A stretch of 64,000 bases of DNA from Kingdonia uniflora (lineage: Eukaryota; Streptophyta; Magnoliopsida; Ranunculales; Circaeasteraceae): contig JACGCM010001511.1 of the NCBI GenBank assembly GCA_014058105.1, positions 1,240,001-1,304,000 on the forward strand, in the 5' to 3' direction. This document shows positions 22,847-35,886 of this stretch, in pieces. Every line of letters begins with the position of its first letter. The first letter of the stretch is position 1. The position numbers were made by a program, and so were the translations under genes. The notes under the pieces are model-generated. The model saw only the letters and a list, made by a program, of their open reading frames with translations. It was not told where the DNA came from and searched no databases.

Positions 22847-23888
22847 TGAGATACATCCATATTTGGTGTTTGTATCATTCCGTGTCTAGGTTAGATGTCA
22901 GCACTATACTGTGGTTACTCTACATTAGAGATTGTACATGGAGCGACTACAGCTGGACTAGTACTGAACAGGTAAGTGGGTTTCAAATTTCTTGTTCTAT
23001 AATATCAACCCCTATGTATTTTTACAGAGTATGGAAAAGGTAATAAGTATGTCCTTTAAGACAATAGAACTTCTGTTCGAATAGATTTCATTTTCTATTC
23101 AAATAAAATTGGGAACATTTCTATTCGAATACATTTTATTGTATTTGAATAGAAATGTCTCAGGTTATTTTTAATTCGAATAGAATCTTTTTTATATGAA
23201 TAGATTGGCTCAGCCTATTTCTTCATATTTCTTTTTATTCGAATAAATTGACTCAGTCTGATTTTATTCGAATACTTTAAAATTTATTCGAATAGAGATC
23301 GTGATTTCTATTTTCTAATAAAAGACAATTTTCCTTTTTTCTGAACTCACTTCATGAAAAACCTATTTTTCTAGGGCTTGTTTTTTAGAGTGATGAGAGA
23401 TTATTCTTGAGAGATTCAAGAAAGAATTAAAACACTCAAATCTTGAATCAATCATCATTGATCAAGAAACCCTAATAATGGATTAAAAAACTTGAGGGAT
23501 TCAAGAAAGGATGATTTGAGAGAGATTGGAGCGAGAAGTTGTGAGAATACATAATCAACTGCGAGGAGTTCAATTAGAAGAGAGGTAACGACGGGATGTA
23601 CTTTTTGAGTCTGTAAGTAATTGAATACTTGTAATTTAATTTCAATAGTAGATTTTTTAGCTGTCGGGTGATTCAACAGCGACCTGTGGGTTTTTCTCCT
23701 GAGAAAGATTTCCCACAGGGTTAAAATTGTTTGGCCTTGTGTTTAATTTCCTATTGCTTTTTAACACTAGTTAATTTTACCAACTTGATTTAGGTTAAGC
23801 TTTGACCATTAATTCAAAGGAATTAGGACCTATCGATTTAGACCTAAAACAATCGAAATTGGTTAGTCTCAAGCGTCTAGGAATTTTA
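22847..23888 (+). repeat. 5' LTR of the Sirevirus-like element
   Basis: About 1.04 kb, starting TGAGATACATCC and ending GGAATTTTA. The 3' copy is at 38727-39737. Its 23070-23300 section contains at least six TATTCGAATA-like palindromes. Confidence 0.8.
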
Positions 23889-23889
23889 A

Positions 23890-23905
23890 TTGGTATTAGA
23901 GTGGT
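23890..23905 (+). other. Primer-binding site, Sirevirus-like element
   Basis: TTGGTATTAGAGTGG directly after the LTR, two changes from the initiator-Met site TGGTATCAGAGC. Confidence 0.8.
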
Positions 23906-23974
23906 CACACCTCGATGTTTAACAACCTAAGCGTGGATCCCAGATAGTTTGCTTGAGAATAATTAGTTCCGAGA

Positions 23975-25895
23975 AGTTTGGAGGTCCTATAAATTGCCCT
24001 CCACTCTTTGATGGTAAAGAATGCTTATACTGGAATGTCCAAATGATTGCATACTTACAATAAATTGGAGAAGATGTATGGATCGCTATTGAGGATTGAT
24101 GAACACCCCCTACTGTGATACAAGGACCACCAAGGAGTGCTATTAAGGTCCTTAAACCTAGGAACCAATGGTCAAAAGAAGAAAAGGATATTGTTGGTTA
24201 TAATTCTAAAGACCTCAACATTATCTTTACGGCTGTGAGTCAATGTGAGTATTGGCATATCTCTGCATGTACCACTTCAGAAGAAGCTTGGGATATCCTA
24301 GTTCGAACTCATGAAGGCGATGATACAATCAAAGAAAGTAAGCTTCAAATGCATACTTCATAATTTGAGAATATTAGAATGAGTGAAAACGGACCCTTTG
24401 ACAAGTTCAATGCGAAACTAAGTGATATTATAAATGCTAGTGCCGCATTAGGAGCAGCGTACTCTAATGTTCAAATAGTTTACAAAGTTTTAAGATCTCT
24501 TCCGAAGAACTTTAGATCCAAACGTGATGTTATCGAGGAAGCACAAGATCTTAAGAAAATGAAACCTGATACATTGGCTGGAAAATTGAGAACGTTTGAA
24601 CTCGAGATGAAAATTGAAGACCCCGAGAAGAACAAGAGTATTTCATTCAAGTATTCATACTACTCCTCTTCTTCTAAGGATACCATAGGACCTGATGACT
24701 CATCTTATTCAAATAATAATAATGGGTCCGATCTAGATTTACAGATTGCATATAAAAGTTACCAGCTTAAAAGCCTGGTGAAACAACACTAATTTCAAAA
24801 ACAAGGGCAATCGGTGAATCATAAGTCACAAACTCATGATCAACAAAGAGTAAATAACCAGCTGACCAACCTTGGCACTAACCTAAGTCAAATTGAATGT
24901 TGCAAGTATCATAAGCTTGGTCATTATGCTTACAGCTGTCCAAATAAGAAATCTGGAACCAATCACAAAGTTATGAATATCAGCGTTACTTGGGATAACA
25001 GTGATGATGAGAATAATGACAATAAGATTCATCCCCAAGTAGTTGATAACAAAAATTATTATGCATATCCTGCTATTCTAAATTATGGTAATAATACTAT
25101 GACATTTTTGAACTTAAATTTTTTGCTGAAAATCATAGTGATCAAGAACAAAATAAGTTTAAAGACCTAAATCTTAAGGATTTGTATGCCCAGACACTCG
25201 CCAAGTGTAAGTAAGTCGGCAAACTTAACAAAGCCTTGAAAGACCAAGTTAATATATTTAAGTATAAACTTTAAGACAAAACTAAGAATACAAGTCGTGA
25301 GATAGAGGTACTTGAGAATGAGAAACTAGGCCTTCATGACAAAGTTGTAATTTTAGAAAAAGAAGTTAATGATGCAAAGGAGAAAATAAAATCAACTTTA
25401 GATGAACTTCGTTCAGCCAAACTTGATGTAGTTCTATCTCAGCAGAAACTTGAGAAGTTCTATCATGAGGCCAAGAACATTGATAAAATGTTATGTATGG
25501 GAAAGACGAATAGTGATAAAAGGGGTCAAGGATACGAGGAACCTCTTCCTAAAGCTAAGACACCTCAAATTACAAAGTTTGTAAAAGCAACTGTTTCTAC
25601 TTCGGTTCCCAAATATAACATGATATCCACTACTCATAATCACGCCAAACGGGTCTCTTACTCTCATATTTATTATTATTGTATATGTGGTCAAAAGGGT
25701 CATATTGTATCTTATTGTAGATTTGTTGGATCCTATCAGCCATATGCTCACCCTTTCAATAGATATAGATACAAGTCATATGTGAATATTTCTAATGTGA
25801 AAAGTGAGAATTTGAGTAGTTGGTTTGCTCCAGAAATATCACCTCAAAAGGTGATTCGGGCAGTTTGGATGCGAAAGGATGACTTGTCACCATAA
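23975..25895 (+). pseudogene. Sirevirus-like gag, degraded
   Basis: The frame begins with the Sirevirus Gag pattern (PPLFDGKECLYWNVQMIAYL). It continues through LKPRNQWSKEEKDIVGYNSK and CTTSEEAWDILVRTHEGDD to VLRSLPKNFRSKRDVIEEAQ. A zinc knuckle CCKYHKLGHYAYSCP lies near 24897-24940, followed by a coiled-coil-like Lys/Glu-rich part and a second CCHC near 25678 (CICGQKGHIVSYC). Two zinc fingers are usual in Sirevirus Gag. In-frame stops include TAA at 24361 and 24790 and TGA codons near 24095, and a frameshift lies between 25170 and 25488. It ends at 25893-25895 with no fused pol. Confidence 0.88.
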
Positions 25896-27666
25896 ATAAA
25901 GTAATGAATCAAAACTGAGAAGGGTAAAAAGTATACTTCATTGATTTGGTACGTTTCTTACCATGTCTTAGTTTGTTTTTTTCTTTTTTCTTTGGATAGT
26001 AGGATATTATTCTGGTTTTTTATCTACACTTTGCACTTTAGAAGCTTTTGTCTGTAGAATATTCTTGCTAGACTTGGACCTTGTTTTGTGTTATATTCAT
26101 TTATGGGATAATTATTTAGCAAAACCACATTTCACAATAGTCATTGATTCTCTTGTTAAAACTAAAAGCTCATCGTGACTAGAACCACGTGAGAATAACT
26201 ATAGAGACTTCGAACCTAATGTTATGTGAGGATCTCACCTTATTTCTGAGCTTCGAGTGTTATGACATTTACTCTTCATTTTTGATATCGTTGCTTGTGA
26301 TCTCATTTTGTTTTCTTACCCAATTTTCAAATGGTAATATTAACGTCAAGTTATACTATTGATACTTTTTTACTTTTACTCGAGGTAAAAAATGTGACGG
26401 TGTCCAACCAAAGATATGATAATAGACATTTTTATTGTTACATCTTTTTGGCCTTCGTCTATGCTTACCCATATTTGTATCCACTTGCAACCCCTTGTAC
26501 CTTAAAATATGTCATTCGTTTTTCTACCCAAAATCCTTTATTATTTTACCCATTTGTTTTGAGGCTTTTCAGTGAAAAAAAAAGTGTGATTTTTGGGGGA
26601 AGATGAAAAGGATAATACAATAAGTCCCCAAATAACATTTTTATTATCTCAAATCGGAGTCATAGAGAAAAAAAAATAAAGGGGAGGAGAAGTGGTATTT
26701 TATTTTATGTGTTCTCAATAAGAAAAAGAATGATAGAAGGTAAATTTGGTTTTAAGTGAGAAGGGGAGTTAGTGTAACTGTAGTCTCAGAATGCCAGCAA
26801 AACACCTACACTGTCATATGCCTACCCGTGCCTATATTATAACTTATTTTAAAGATCTATTTGATCTTGAGTTTGGTGCAGTCACTATTAGTGGAGAGTA
26901 GATATACGGAGTCTTTATTAGTTTTAACTTGACACTATATATGACAAATGGGATTCTTTCCCATGAGATCTTCCAGCTCACAGTGCGCCATTTTAGATGA
27001 AATATGAATTTTTTTGTAGCTTTATATTCATATTTCACACAGAGTGTTTGCTAGTCAATTCTCAGTAATTTTTGAATGACCACCATGAGAGGCTTAGGTT
27101 GAAACAACTTTCTAATATAGTATTCTAACTACGGCTGAGTAATACATTGAAAACTGTGTAACTCTTTGACTATGCACACACAAACACCAAGTAATTCATT
27201 TAGTGATTATTTTATAACACATTGACAATATCTTGGTCTTTATAGGATATTTTAGATTCATTGTCTTTCTATCATGCCTTATGTTTAGGGAGAGTGTTAT
27301 GTTCTTTTACTTACTTATTTCAGAGACACTCCCCATGTATATTTTCCTTTTATCTCATTTTACGGTGGATACAATTATTTTAAAGGGGAAATACATATTA
27401 TTTTGGGGTATTGGTATTTTAGTGTTTATCCTAACTACACTTTGTTCTATTGGTTTACTTCACCTTTGATTGGCTATTTACCATTTGTTCATCTATGCCA
27501 AAAAGGGGAAAGATCATCCTGACAAGTAAGTCAGGTAAGTTATGTTCTTTTTTCTGGATCCCTTATTTTAAATGAATGGTTATGTGATATATCATGTTTA
27601 GTGTATAGGGATTCCAGAGTATATACTATATAAGATGAAAGTGGAGCTTTGAGTATGGATGTTCAG
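25896..27666 (+). other. Non-coding 3' region of the Sirevirus-like element
   Basis: About 1.77 kb between gag and the Athila 2 insertion. I found no protease, integrase, RT or RNase H motif in any frame. A CCAAAAAGGGGAAAGATC tract near 27497 fits a Sirevirus polypurine tract. Short open frames (26331-26606, 27233-27469) are hydrophobic AT-rich text without a family signature. Confidence 0.65.
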
Positions 27667-28921
27667 TGATAAGAGGTTTTTAGGGCCTCTACAAAATACC
27701 CGCTCAAAGTACGGTCGTCGAATTACAGTATGGATGAGTGGGATCGAATCCACAAAGATGTTTGGGAAAAAAATACTTTCTAGGCCGAATAACGATTTTA
27801 TACGAGATAAATCTAAGAAAAATAAATAAAAACTAACTATAAATCTTAATGAGGGAGAGAGCTAAGGTTCAGACTTGGCATCTACCTTTCAAAGCACTTA
27901 TCGATATATAACTAGATCCTAATATCTTCACCCACTATATGTTCGTGTTAAGGCACATACGATGTTGTAAAATAAGCCACTAAATATATGGTCAAGAATT
28001 TAGTGGTTATGCATTTTAAGTAATGGTGAAGAGTGTCTTACAGAATTATCAACTCTGCCATAGATAGGCTTGAGTGAGTTCTCTCGTGTTTCCTCTTTCC
28101 AGATCTCCAAATCAAGTCTACGATTAGTAGCACTTGTTTGTATCCAAAGTTATCGTACACCAAACCGAATCTATGGTCAAGCCTTCGATATGATGCACTA
28201 ATTTATCAATCATAAAGTACTGAGAAGAAACAAATTAGAACCTAATTAATATCAACTATTGCTCATTCAAGAAGAGACCTCATCCTAGCCTTAGCTAGAA
28301 GATTAGCCGCACATCTAGGACTTCATTGCATTAACAATTAAAGAAGACATTAACAAAAATTAAACTAAAAGAGAAGAAGATACAATTAAATAAAAACTTA
28401 TGACTTTATTAATTCTAAACTTGCCCCAATATGAAATGCTCAATTAGAATGGGGGGAGGGTTCCTTTTATAGGGGAAGTAACCCAAATTTAGAAAATATA
28501 CATTAAATTGTAAAGAATATTTTCACAATAATATCTTCTAATTTTATAGCCAATCTCCTAAGATTCTTGCATATAATTTCCTTAAGTGATGTAAAAATAT
28601 TTCTTCATGGAAACTCTTGCATATATCTTCAATATAAAATATCTTATAGGTTCTTGGATGCAATATATTTTTTGATCTTATTCTCTAAAAATATTTGTGT
28701 ATAAATTTTTTCAATCTTGAGACCAAATATATTGTGTCTTTGACTTTTTGTACTATGAACTGTTGGAGACTCTTTTACTTGACTTTAAGAGCTTGGTTTC
28801 AAATATTCATCCCCAATAGCTGCAATTAAACAAACATACATAAGTACCTAAAAGTAAATATAATGGATGGCTAAAATACATGTTCGGGTATATTAAAAAT
28901 ATTATAATTGCGCACTCATCA
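27667..28921 (-). repeat. 3' LTR of Athila 2
   Basis: 1255 bp, TGATAAG to TCATCA on the plus strand. Over the first ~250 bp it is the outlier among the three Athila LTRs; the 5' LTR of the same element shares more variants with Athila 1. Confidence 0.92.
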
Positions 28922-30300
28922 AATACCCCCCAAACTTATCTTTTCTTCGTCCTGAGTAAAATAAAATAATAGCCACTTTTGCATGGAGCGCGATTACTTT
29001 TAGCATATGCATCAAGTCGTTAAACCTCCTGGCTTAGCCTGGTGGGCCAGTATTGTCATGTGAGGGTTTGTAGTAACTATACCCACAAAAGTCAATAATG
29101 ATATTTTAAACAATTCTATAATATACATGACTCATTTCCTTTGAACTTATCCTTACTTAGTTGTGACAAAAATATATCGATAGGAAATCCTTAAACTTAC
29201 TATTCACCCAAGTATATCAATAAATATTTTAAGCATATCCAAAACTAGAGGTACTATCTCAAGATTAGAAAGAGATTCAAGTATTTTGTTTTAGTTATAT
29301 TTAAGTATACAGTGAAAATAGTTTTATCGCCTAATACGTTGTCTAGAATATTTTACTCTATTTTTTTGGTAGTCTAGTTCTTACTGGAATAAACTCAACG
29401 GTTAGTTCGACAAGTGCCTTAGTCAATTTGTCTTCCTAGAATTTTACTTTTTCTTTTCTTTTCTTTTGAGTACTTTGTTTCTTAGTGAAACCTCCGTAAC
29501 AAAGAGTTTCGGTTGACAATCTCCGCCAGTTGACTAAGGCTGCCAGGGTGTGGTTCCCCATCATGATCTAGACTCAGGATTCTCACAAGTAATATTTTTT
29601 TGTGCTCCTTTCACATAGTTTATGGTCAAACTTGAGATTGGCAATAATTTTTCCTCTTTCAGTTCTTAATCATGCGAGTAGCCTTGCAGCGTGAAAGTTT
29701 TTAAAGCATATTTGGCTTATTATTATTTTTTCTTCTTAGGAATGAATTTATTTTTAGGCAGTTGTCTCCCTTGTAGCAAACTATTCCTAAAATAAATGTT
29801 AAATTTCCCTTATACTGAGCAAAAATCTATTGAAGGTATTAATTGCAAAACTACAGTGAAGTGTACGTTTTCAAAATATGCCAAGTTAACTTGAATTAAT
29901 CGCAAATAAAAAGATAGTATATCTAGATTAAGATATTCCAAAATATTTTAGTGTATACTTGGTACAATTTCAAAATTTAGGTTTATCCCTAATATTTATG
30001 TCAAGGTAAAATCAGTTTAAGTGTTTAGAAACTCGCCAAAAGTATATCATAAATTGTTAAAGTGTCATTATTTTACTTTTCTTCAAAAAACATTTAAAGA
30101 AATGGTTTCGCGCCCCCAAACTTAAATCAAGTATTGCCCTCAATGTTTGAGAACAAGAATATAAATAGAAGAGGAAAACTGAAATTTCTCACCTAAATGT
30201 GTCAAGGGTTGCATCCCAAGAAGCGCTAAGTATACCGTCTTCAGCCAACCTAAAATACCCCAATACTTAAATGATGTTGCAATAGTATTATAGGGGTACA
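28922..30300 (-). other. Athila 2 PPT and 3' non-coding region
   Basis: The minus strand next to the LTR reads AAGTTTGGGGGGTATT, a good polypurine tract. The remaining ~1.35 kb has no coding motif and aligns with 9322-10657. Confidence 0.75.
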
Positions 30301-33300
30301 CAATATCAGCACTGATATACTGGATCATTTAGAAATGTTATCTCTTCATTAAAAGTGTAGGACTCTAACTACGGTTTTAATCGCTGGCCATTGACCTTAA
30401 AAATATTTCCGTTCTTAGGATCTTCCACCTCTACGACTCCATAAGGAAAAATAGTGTTAACCATATAGGGACCATGCCAACGAGATCATAGTTTCCCAGG
30501 AAATAGACGAAGCTTGGAGTTATAAATCAATACCTTTTGATTGGGCTCGAAGGTTTTACAAATAATTAATTTATCATGAAAATATTTGGTACGCTCCTTG
30601 TAAATTTTTGAACTTTCATAATCTTCATGATAGAGTTCATCCAACTCAGAAAGTTAAAGCTTTCTCTTAGTCCCAGCCTGGTCCATCTCAAAGTTAAGGG
30701 CCTTTATGGCCCAAAGAGCTTTGTGCTATAGTTCGACAGGTAAGTAATAAGCCCTCCCAAAGATAAGTTTATAGGGTGACATTCCAATCGGGGTTTTAAA
30801 AGCTATTCGAAAGGCCCAAAGAGAATCATCAAGACAATCTGACCAGTCTTTACGATCATTTCTAACAACTTTTTCTAAAATTCTTTTAATCTTCAGATTA
30901 TAAACTACTACTTGACCACTTGTTTGTGGATGGAAAGGTGTGGCTACTTTATGAGTGATGGAATAATTTTTTAATAAATTTTTAAAAACACGATTGCAAA
31001 AATGTTTCCCACCATCACTTATAACAGCTCGAGAAGTGCCAAAACGATTAAAAGTGAATTTCATAAATTTAACCACCGGCTTATGGTCATTTTTCGGACA
31101 TGCTACCACTTCGACCCATTTCGAGGTATAGTCCACTACGACTAGAATATAAAGGTTTCCGCGAGATAAAAGAAACGGACCCATAAAATCTATGCCCCAA
31201 ACATCAAATTTTTCATCAATAAGAATGTTGTTTAAGGGCATCATGTTGCGGTAAGAAATATTGCATGTCCTCTAACATCTATCACAAGTAGAACAAAAGG
31301 TCTGTGTATCACGAAAAAGGGTAGGCCAATAAAGACCGAATTGTACAATTTTGGAAGCCGTTTTCATGGCACTGAAATGCCCTCCACAAGCATAGGTGTG
31401 GCCAAATATGAGTACACTCTGGAACTCATTATTTTGAATGCATCTTCGAATAACTTGGTCATAACAAAATTTATACAGATAAGGATCGTCCCAACTGAAA
31501 CGTCTGACCTCGTGTAAGAATTTTGTTTTATCTTGCTTAGACCAGTGGTCTGGTAATCGTTCAGCAGCAAGATAATTGACAATGTCGGCATACCAAGATA
31601 GTTGTATAATAGCCACAAATTGTTCATCAGGAAATGTCTCTAAAATAGGGAGGAGATTTTCACCACCTTCGATCAGAAGTCAGGATAAAAGATCTACTTC
31701 AACATTTTCAATATTTTTCTTATCTCGAATTTCGATGTCAAATTCTTGTAATAAGAGGATACATCGGATTAACCGAGGCTTAACATCCTTTTTGGATAAT
31801 AAATATTTTAAGGCCGCGTGATCGGTGTAGACAATGATTTTTGACCCAAGAAGAAATTACCCAAAATTTTCTAATGCAAACACAGTTGCTAATAACTCCT
31901 TCTCTGTGGTGGATGAATTTATTTGTGCATCATTGAGCGCAAGACTGGCATAGTAAATAACATGAGGTATTTTATCTACTATTTTCCCTAAAACTGCTCC
32001 AATGGCGTAGTTAGATGCATCGCACATCAATTCAAATGGAAGATCTCAGCTGGGCAGTTGGATGATTAGAGCGGAAGTTAATAGAAGTTTGAGCTTCTCA
32101 ATAGATCCAGAACATTAATTATCAAAGTGGAGATCATTCTCCTTAACAAGTAAATTGCACAAGGATTGGGAAATTTTGCTAAAATCTTTAATGAACCGAC
32201 GATAAAACCCCGTAGCCTAGAAATGATCGAATGGCCTTAACCGCCTGAGGATGAGGTAAGGAAGAAATAATATCAATTTTGGTCTTATCAACTTCTATCC
32301 CTCTGTTGGAGATGATATGCCCAAGAACTATCCCTTGTGTTACCATGAAGTGACATTTTTCCCAGTTTAACACCAAATTGGTTTGTGTATATCGTTCTAG
32401 CACGAGCGCCAAATGGTACAAATATTCATCAAAAGAGGAACCAAATACTAAAAATTAATCCATGAAGATTTTGATAAATTTATTAACCATATCAGAGAAA
32501 ATGATAATCCTACATTGTTGAAATGTAGTGGGTGCATTACACAAACCAAATGGCATACGTTGATAAGCATAAGTCCCGTAGGGACATGTAAATGTAGTTT
32601 TCTCCTGATCTTTTGGAGCGATTGGGATCTGATTATATCCTGAATAACCATCAAGAAAACAATAATGACTTTTTCACGCTAATCGTTCAAGTATTTGATC
32701 AATGAATGGAAAAGGAAAATGATGATCTTTCCTAGTGACCGAGTTAAACTTTCTGTAATCTATACAAACATGCCACCCAATGGTCTTACGGGTAGGGATT
32801 AATTCATTATTCTCATTTTTGACTATATTAATCCCTGATTTCTTGGGTACAACTTGAACAGGGCTGACCCACTTACTATCCGAAATGGGGTATATGATAC
32901 CCGAGTCTAATAGCTTGAGAACTTCCATCTTAACCAGCTCCATCATAGTTAGATTTAAATGTCGTTGCATCTCGCACAAATTTTTAGCACCTTACTCGAG
33001 ATTGATGCGATGCATGCACACGACCGGGATAATTCCCTTCATGTCTGCTATAAACTACCATATGGTTAATTTATGTTTTCTAAGGTCACTCAACAGTCTA
33101 CCTTACTAGTCAACATCTAGATTGGAAGCTATTATCATAGGTAGAGTTTTAGAATCACCTAGAAAGGCATACTTAAGAGTATTGGGGAATGGTTTGAGGT
33201 CCAGCTGGGGTGGTTTAACAATAGATGGAGTAGGTAAAGTAGTTGATGGTTCAAGAGGTTTCAGTCTAGGTGTCCATTTGGATATGTTAAAAATAGAAGT

Positions 33301-34203
33301 TGAGTCGAGTAAATCATTGAATTCGTCAACGACTATGTCTTCATTAAAGTCCTCACCAAAGTTTATAAGACATTATTCAAAGGGGTCGTTAGAAAATGAT
33401 TTAGGGAACGAGTTGCAAACTAGGGAGTCAATCATATTCAGTTCAGCCATGTCATCAGAATGAGGGACTTGAGTATTATTGTTAAAAACATTGAGTTTGA
33501 TCTTCATGTCTACGATTGATAATGGTAAGACCCCATTAAAGCAATTAATAATGACATGAGCAGTCGAAAGGAATGGGCGGCCCAATATGACGGGGATCTC
33601 GCAGCTAGGATTCGTGACATCTTTAGTGTCCAAAACTACAAAGTCCATCGATAAAATGAGAGTATCAACCTTGATAAAAATATCCTCAAGGATACTACGT
33701 GGGTATCGTATTGACCTATCAGCCAATTGAAGTGTCATTCGAGTAGGTTTAAGTTCTCCAAGTCCTAATTCCTGATAGACCGAGTAAGGTAAGACATTCA
33801 CACAAGCCCCAAAGTCGAGTAACGCCCTATCCACTTTGTGATCTCCAATTTTATAACGGATGGTTGGGGTTCCAGGATCACGAAGCTTAGGAGGGTTTAA
33901 TGTCCCAGTCAAGAAGTCTTTTTTGTTCACATTGATTTTTCTTTTCCTAGTGCACGCATCCTTAAGGAATTTGGCATACGCAGGAATATGCATGATGACA
34001 TCGAGTACTGGAATATTTATATGACCTTGCTTAACTGTATCCAATATCTCGTCAAATTGAATTCCTTTATTAGCCAGAAGTAGGCATTGTGGATAAGGCA
34101 CCTTTGGCTCAACAAGTTCCTTTGGTATGAAAATGGACGAAGTAGGCAACTCATTAAATTTCTTAGAAGGTTCATGGTTGCTTACTATAGCTGGTTCACT
34201 CAT
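30300..34203 (-). pseudogene. Athila 2 pol, degraded
   Basis: Protease (ALLDFGACVNVLPYS) lies in the 33373-34203 frame. RT spans about 32979-32188: WHVCIDYRKFNSVTRKD, then a catalytic box IFMD followed by a stop in place of the second Asp near 32460. The TQGIVLGHIISNRGIEVDK segment sits near 32300. RNase H lies around 32000. Integrase has His/Cys finger residues at 31272-31400 and a core with [10 protein letters not shown] and ISDGGKHF at 30726-31244. In the third catalytic motif the Glu codon reads Val ([12 protein letters not shown]), so integrase is inactive. The C-terminal segment is frameshifted. Confidence 0.9.
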
Positions 34204-35886
34204 ACCTATCTCATCCTCAATATCAGCTGGTATTGGCTCAACCCTAGGTATTTCAACTCGGTTATCAATTTGTCTACCACTTCGAAGAGTGGTAATGGAA
34301 TTAAGCTATTTTGGGATTGAGTTAAGCTCAAACCCAGGTGGTCCTTTAGGATTAAATTTAGGTTCGCTAGGTAGCTTACCGTGTGGTCTCTCATGCAATA
34401 CATTTTCCAATTGCCCTATCTGAGTCTCAAAATTAGAGATAGATTGGAATGTAGAATTTTGGTTCACCAAAGTCTATTGTTCGAATTACATCATTTGTTG
34501 CTGAAATTGTAGCGCTTGTTTTTCACTTTCCATTGATTGTTGCATGATGAGAGCAAGGGTGTCTTCCAAAGATGGTTTAGGTGGAGCTGGCGAGAACTAT
34601 TTGGATGACTAAAAGGTTTGCTGAGATGCTTGAGAATAAGACTGAGAATTGGTATTCCTATGCAAATTATGAACTGAGGTCTGTGGCCCTCTAAAACCTA
34701 GACTGGGTTGGTTGTTCTTCCACAAAAAATTTAGGTGGTTCTGCCAAGTTGGCTTGTACGGGTTAAATGGCCTCTTGTAGGTATTTTTCAAAGCATTTAC
34801 TTGCTCCTGATTGTCATTCATTTCATTTAACATGGGACACATTTGAGTCACATGGGCGACATCATAACCAACGGTGCACCCCTGTTGCTAAACTTGGTCC
34901 ACACTACCCTTAGATTAATTCATAGCCATAGCCTCGATCTTTTTGGTTAGTGTATCTAATTGGGGTTTAATGGCCATTCCCTCAGTCACTTCGTACAAGC
35001 CACCTTTCTTGGCCGTACGAACATTTCTTTGTGGATCAAAGTTCCACTGCTGAGAATTCTCAGTCAATCTCTCAAACTCCTCATAAGCTCTATCGGGTTC
35101 AAGGTCCCAAAATTAACCACTATGCATAGATTCTAGCCTATATCGATTCTCAGATGTCATTCTATGATAAAAGATTTAGGTTAAATGTTGTTTTTCAAAA
35201 CCATGATGGGGATATTGTGAAGGAAGATCTTTATATCTCTCACATTCTTCGTAAAATGTTTTGCTCTCATTTTGAGCAAATTCAACAATTATATTTCTCA
35301 GAAAAAAGGTTTTTCCCATTGAAAACCATTTAGTTTAGAACTTAGTCTCCATTTGGTCCCATGAATTGATAGATGCTAGTGCTAAAGAATCAAGCCAATG
35401 ACTCGCCTTGTCTTTTTGTGAGAATGGGAATAAACGAAGGCGGACGGAATCCTCAGTAAAATGTTGATATTTTAAAAGCGCACAGATATTCTTAAATTCG
35501 TGGACGTGATTATAAGGGCTTTCAGATTCAAGCCCATGAAATGTAGGTAACATTTGGATCATACTAGGCTTGATTTCATAATAATTTGTTGTGACGGCTG
35601 GTAACACAATACATGAAGGTATATCACTCACCACTGGGGTCCAATAATCCCTAAGAGATTTGGTGACAACCATGATTGGGGGTTTGACTTCTAACTCAAC
35701 AACAGGCTCAATTGGGTCAACTCTAGATAGATTTCCCTCCTCCAAAATTGGGGGTCCTAAGTTCTCTATTGTGTTGATTGGGCAAAGTAGTCGCCCTCTC
35801 TGTTTTGGCTGAGGTGGTGGGCCATAAATAGGCAAAGGTTCTGGTCAACTTCCTCAACGTTTATCTCCACGCGTCCAATTAATCAT
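34204..35886 (-). pseudogene. Athila 2 gag, degraded
   Basis: It begins at ATG 35886. An open frame (35335-35835) has GPPPQPKQRGR and the Gag core with DSVRLRLFPFSQKDKASHWL. A second open piece (34609-34851) is Asn/Gln-rich with KRPFNPYKPTWQNHLNF, and the linker ITTLRSGRQIDN lies near 34290. At least two stops lie between residues 10 and 15. It parallels the Athila 1 gag. Confidence 0.87.

Noticed and set aside
26331..26606. 91-codon plus-strand open frame in the Sirevirus 3' region
   Set aside because: AT-driven hydrophobic text without motif; not conserved with any pol domain.
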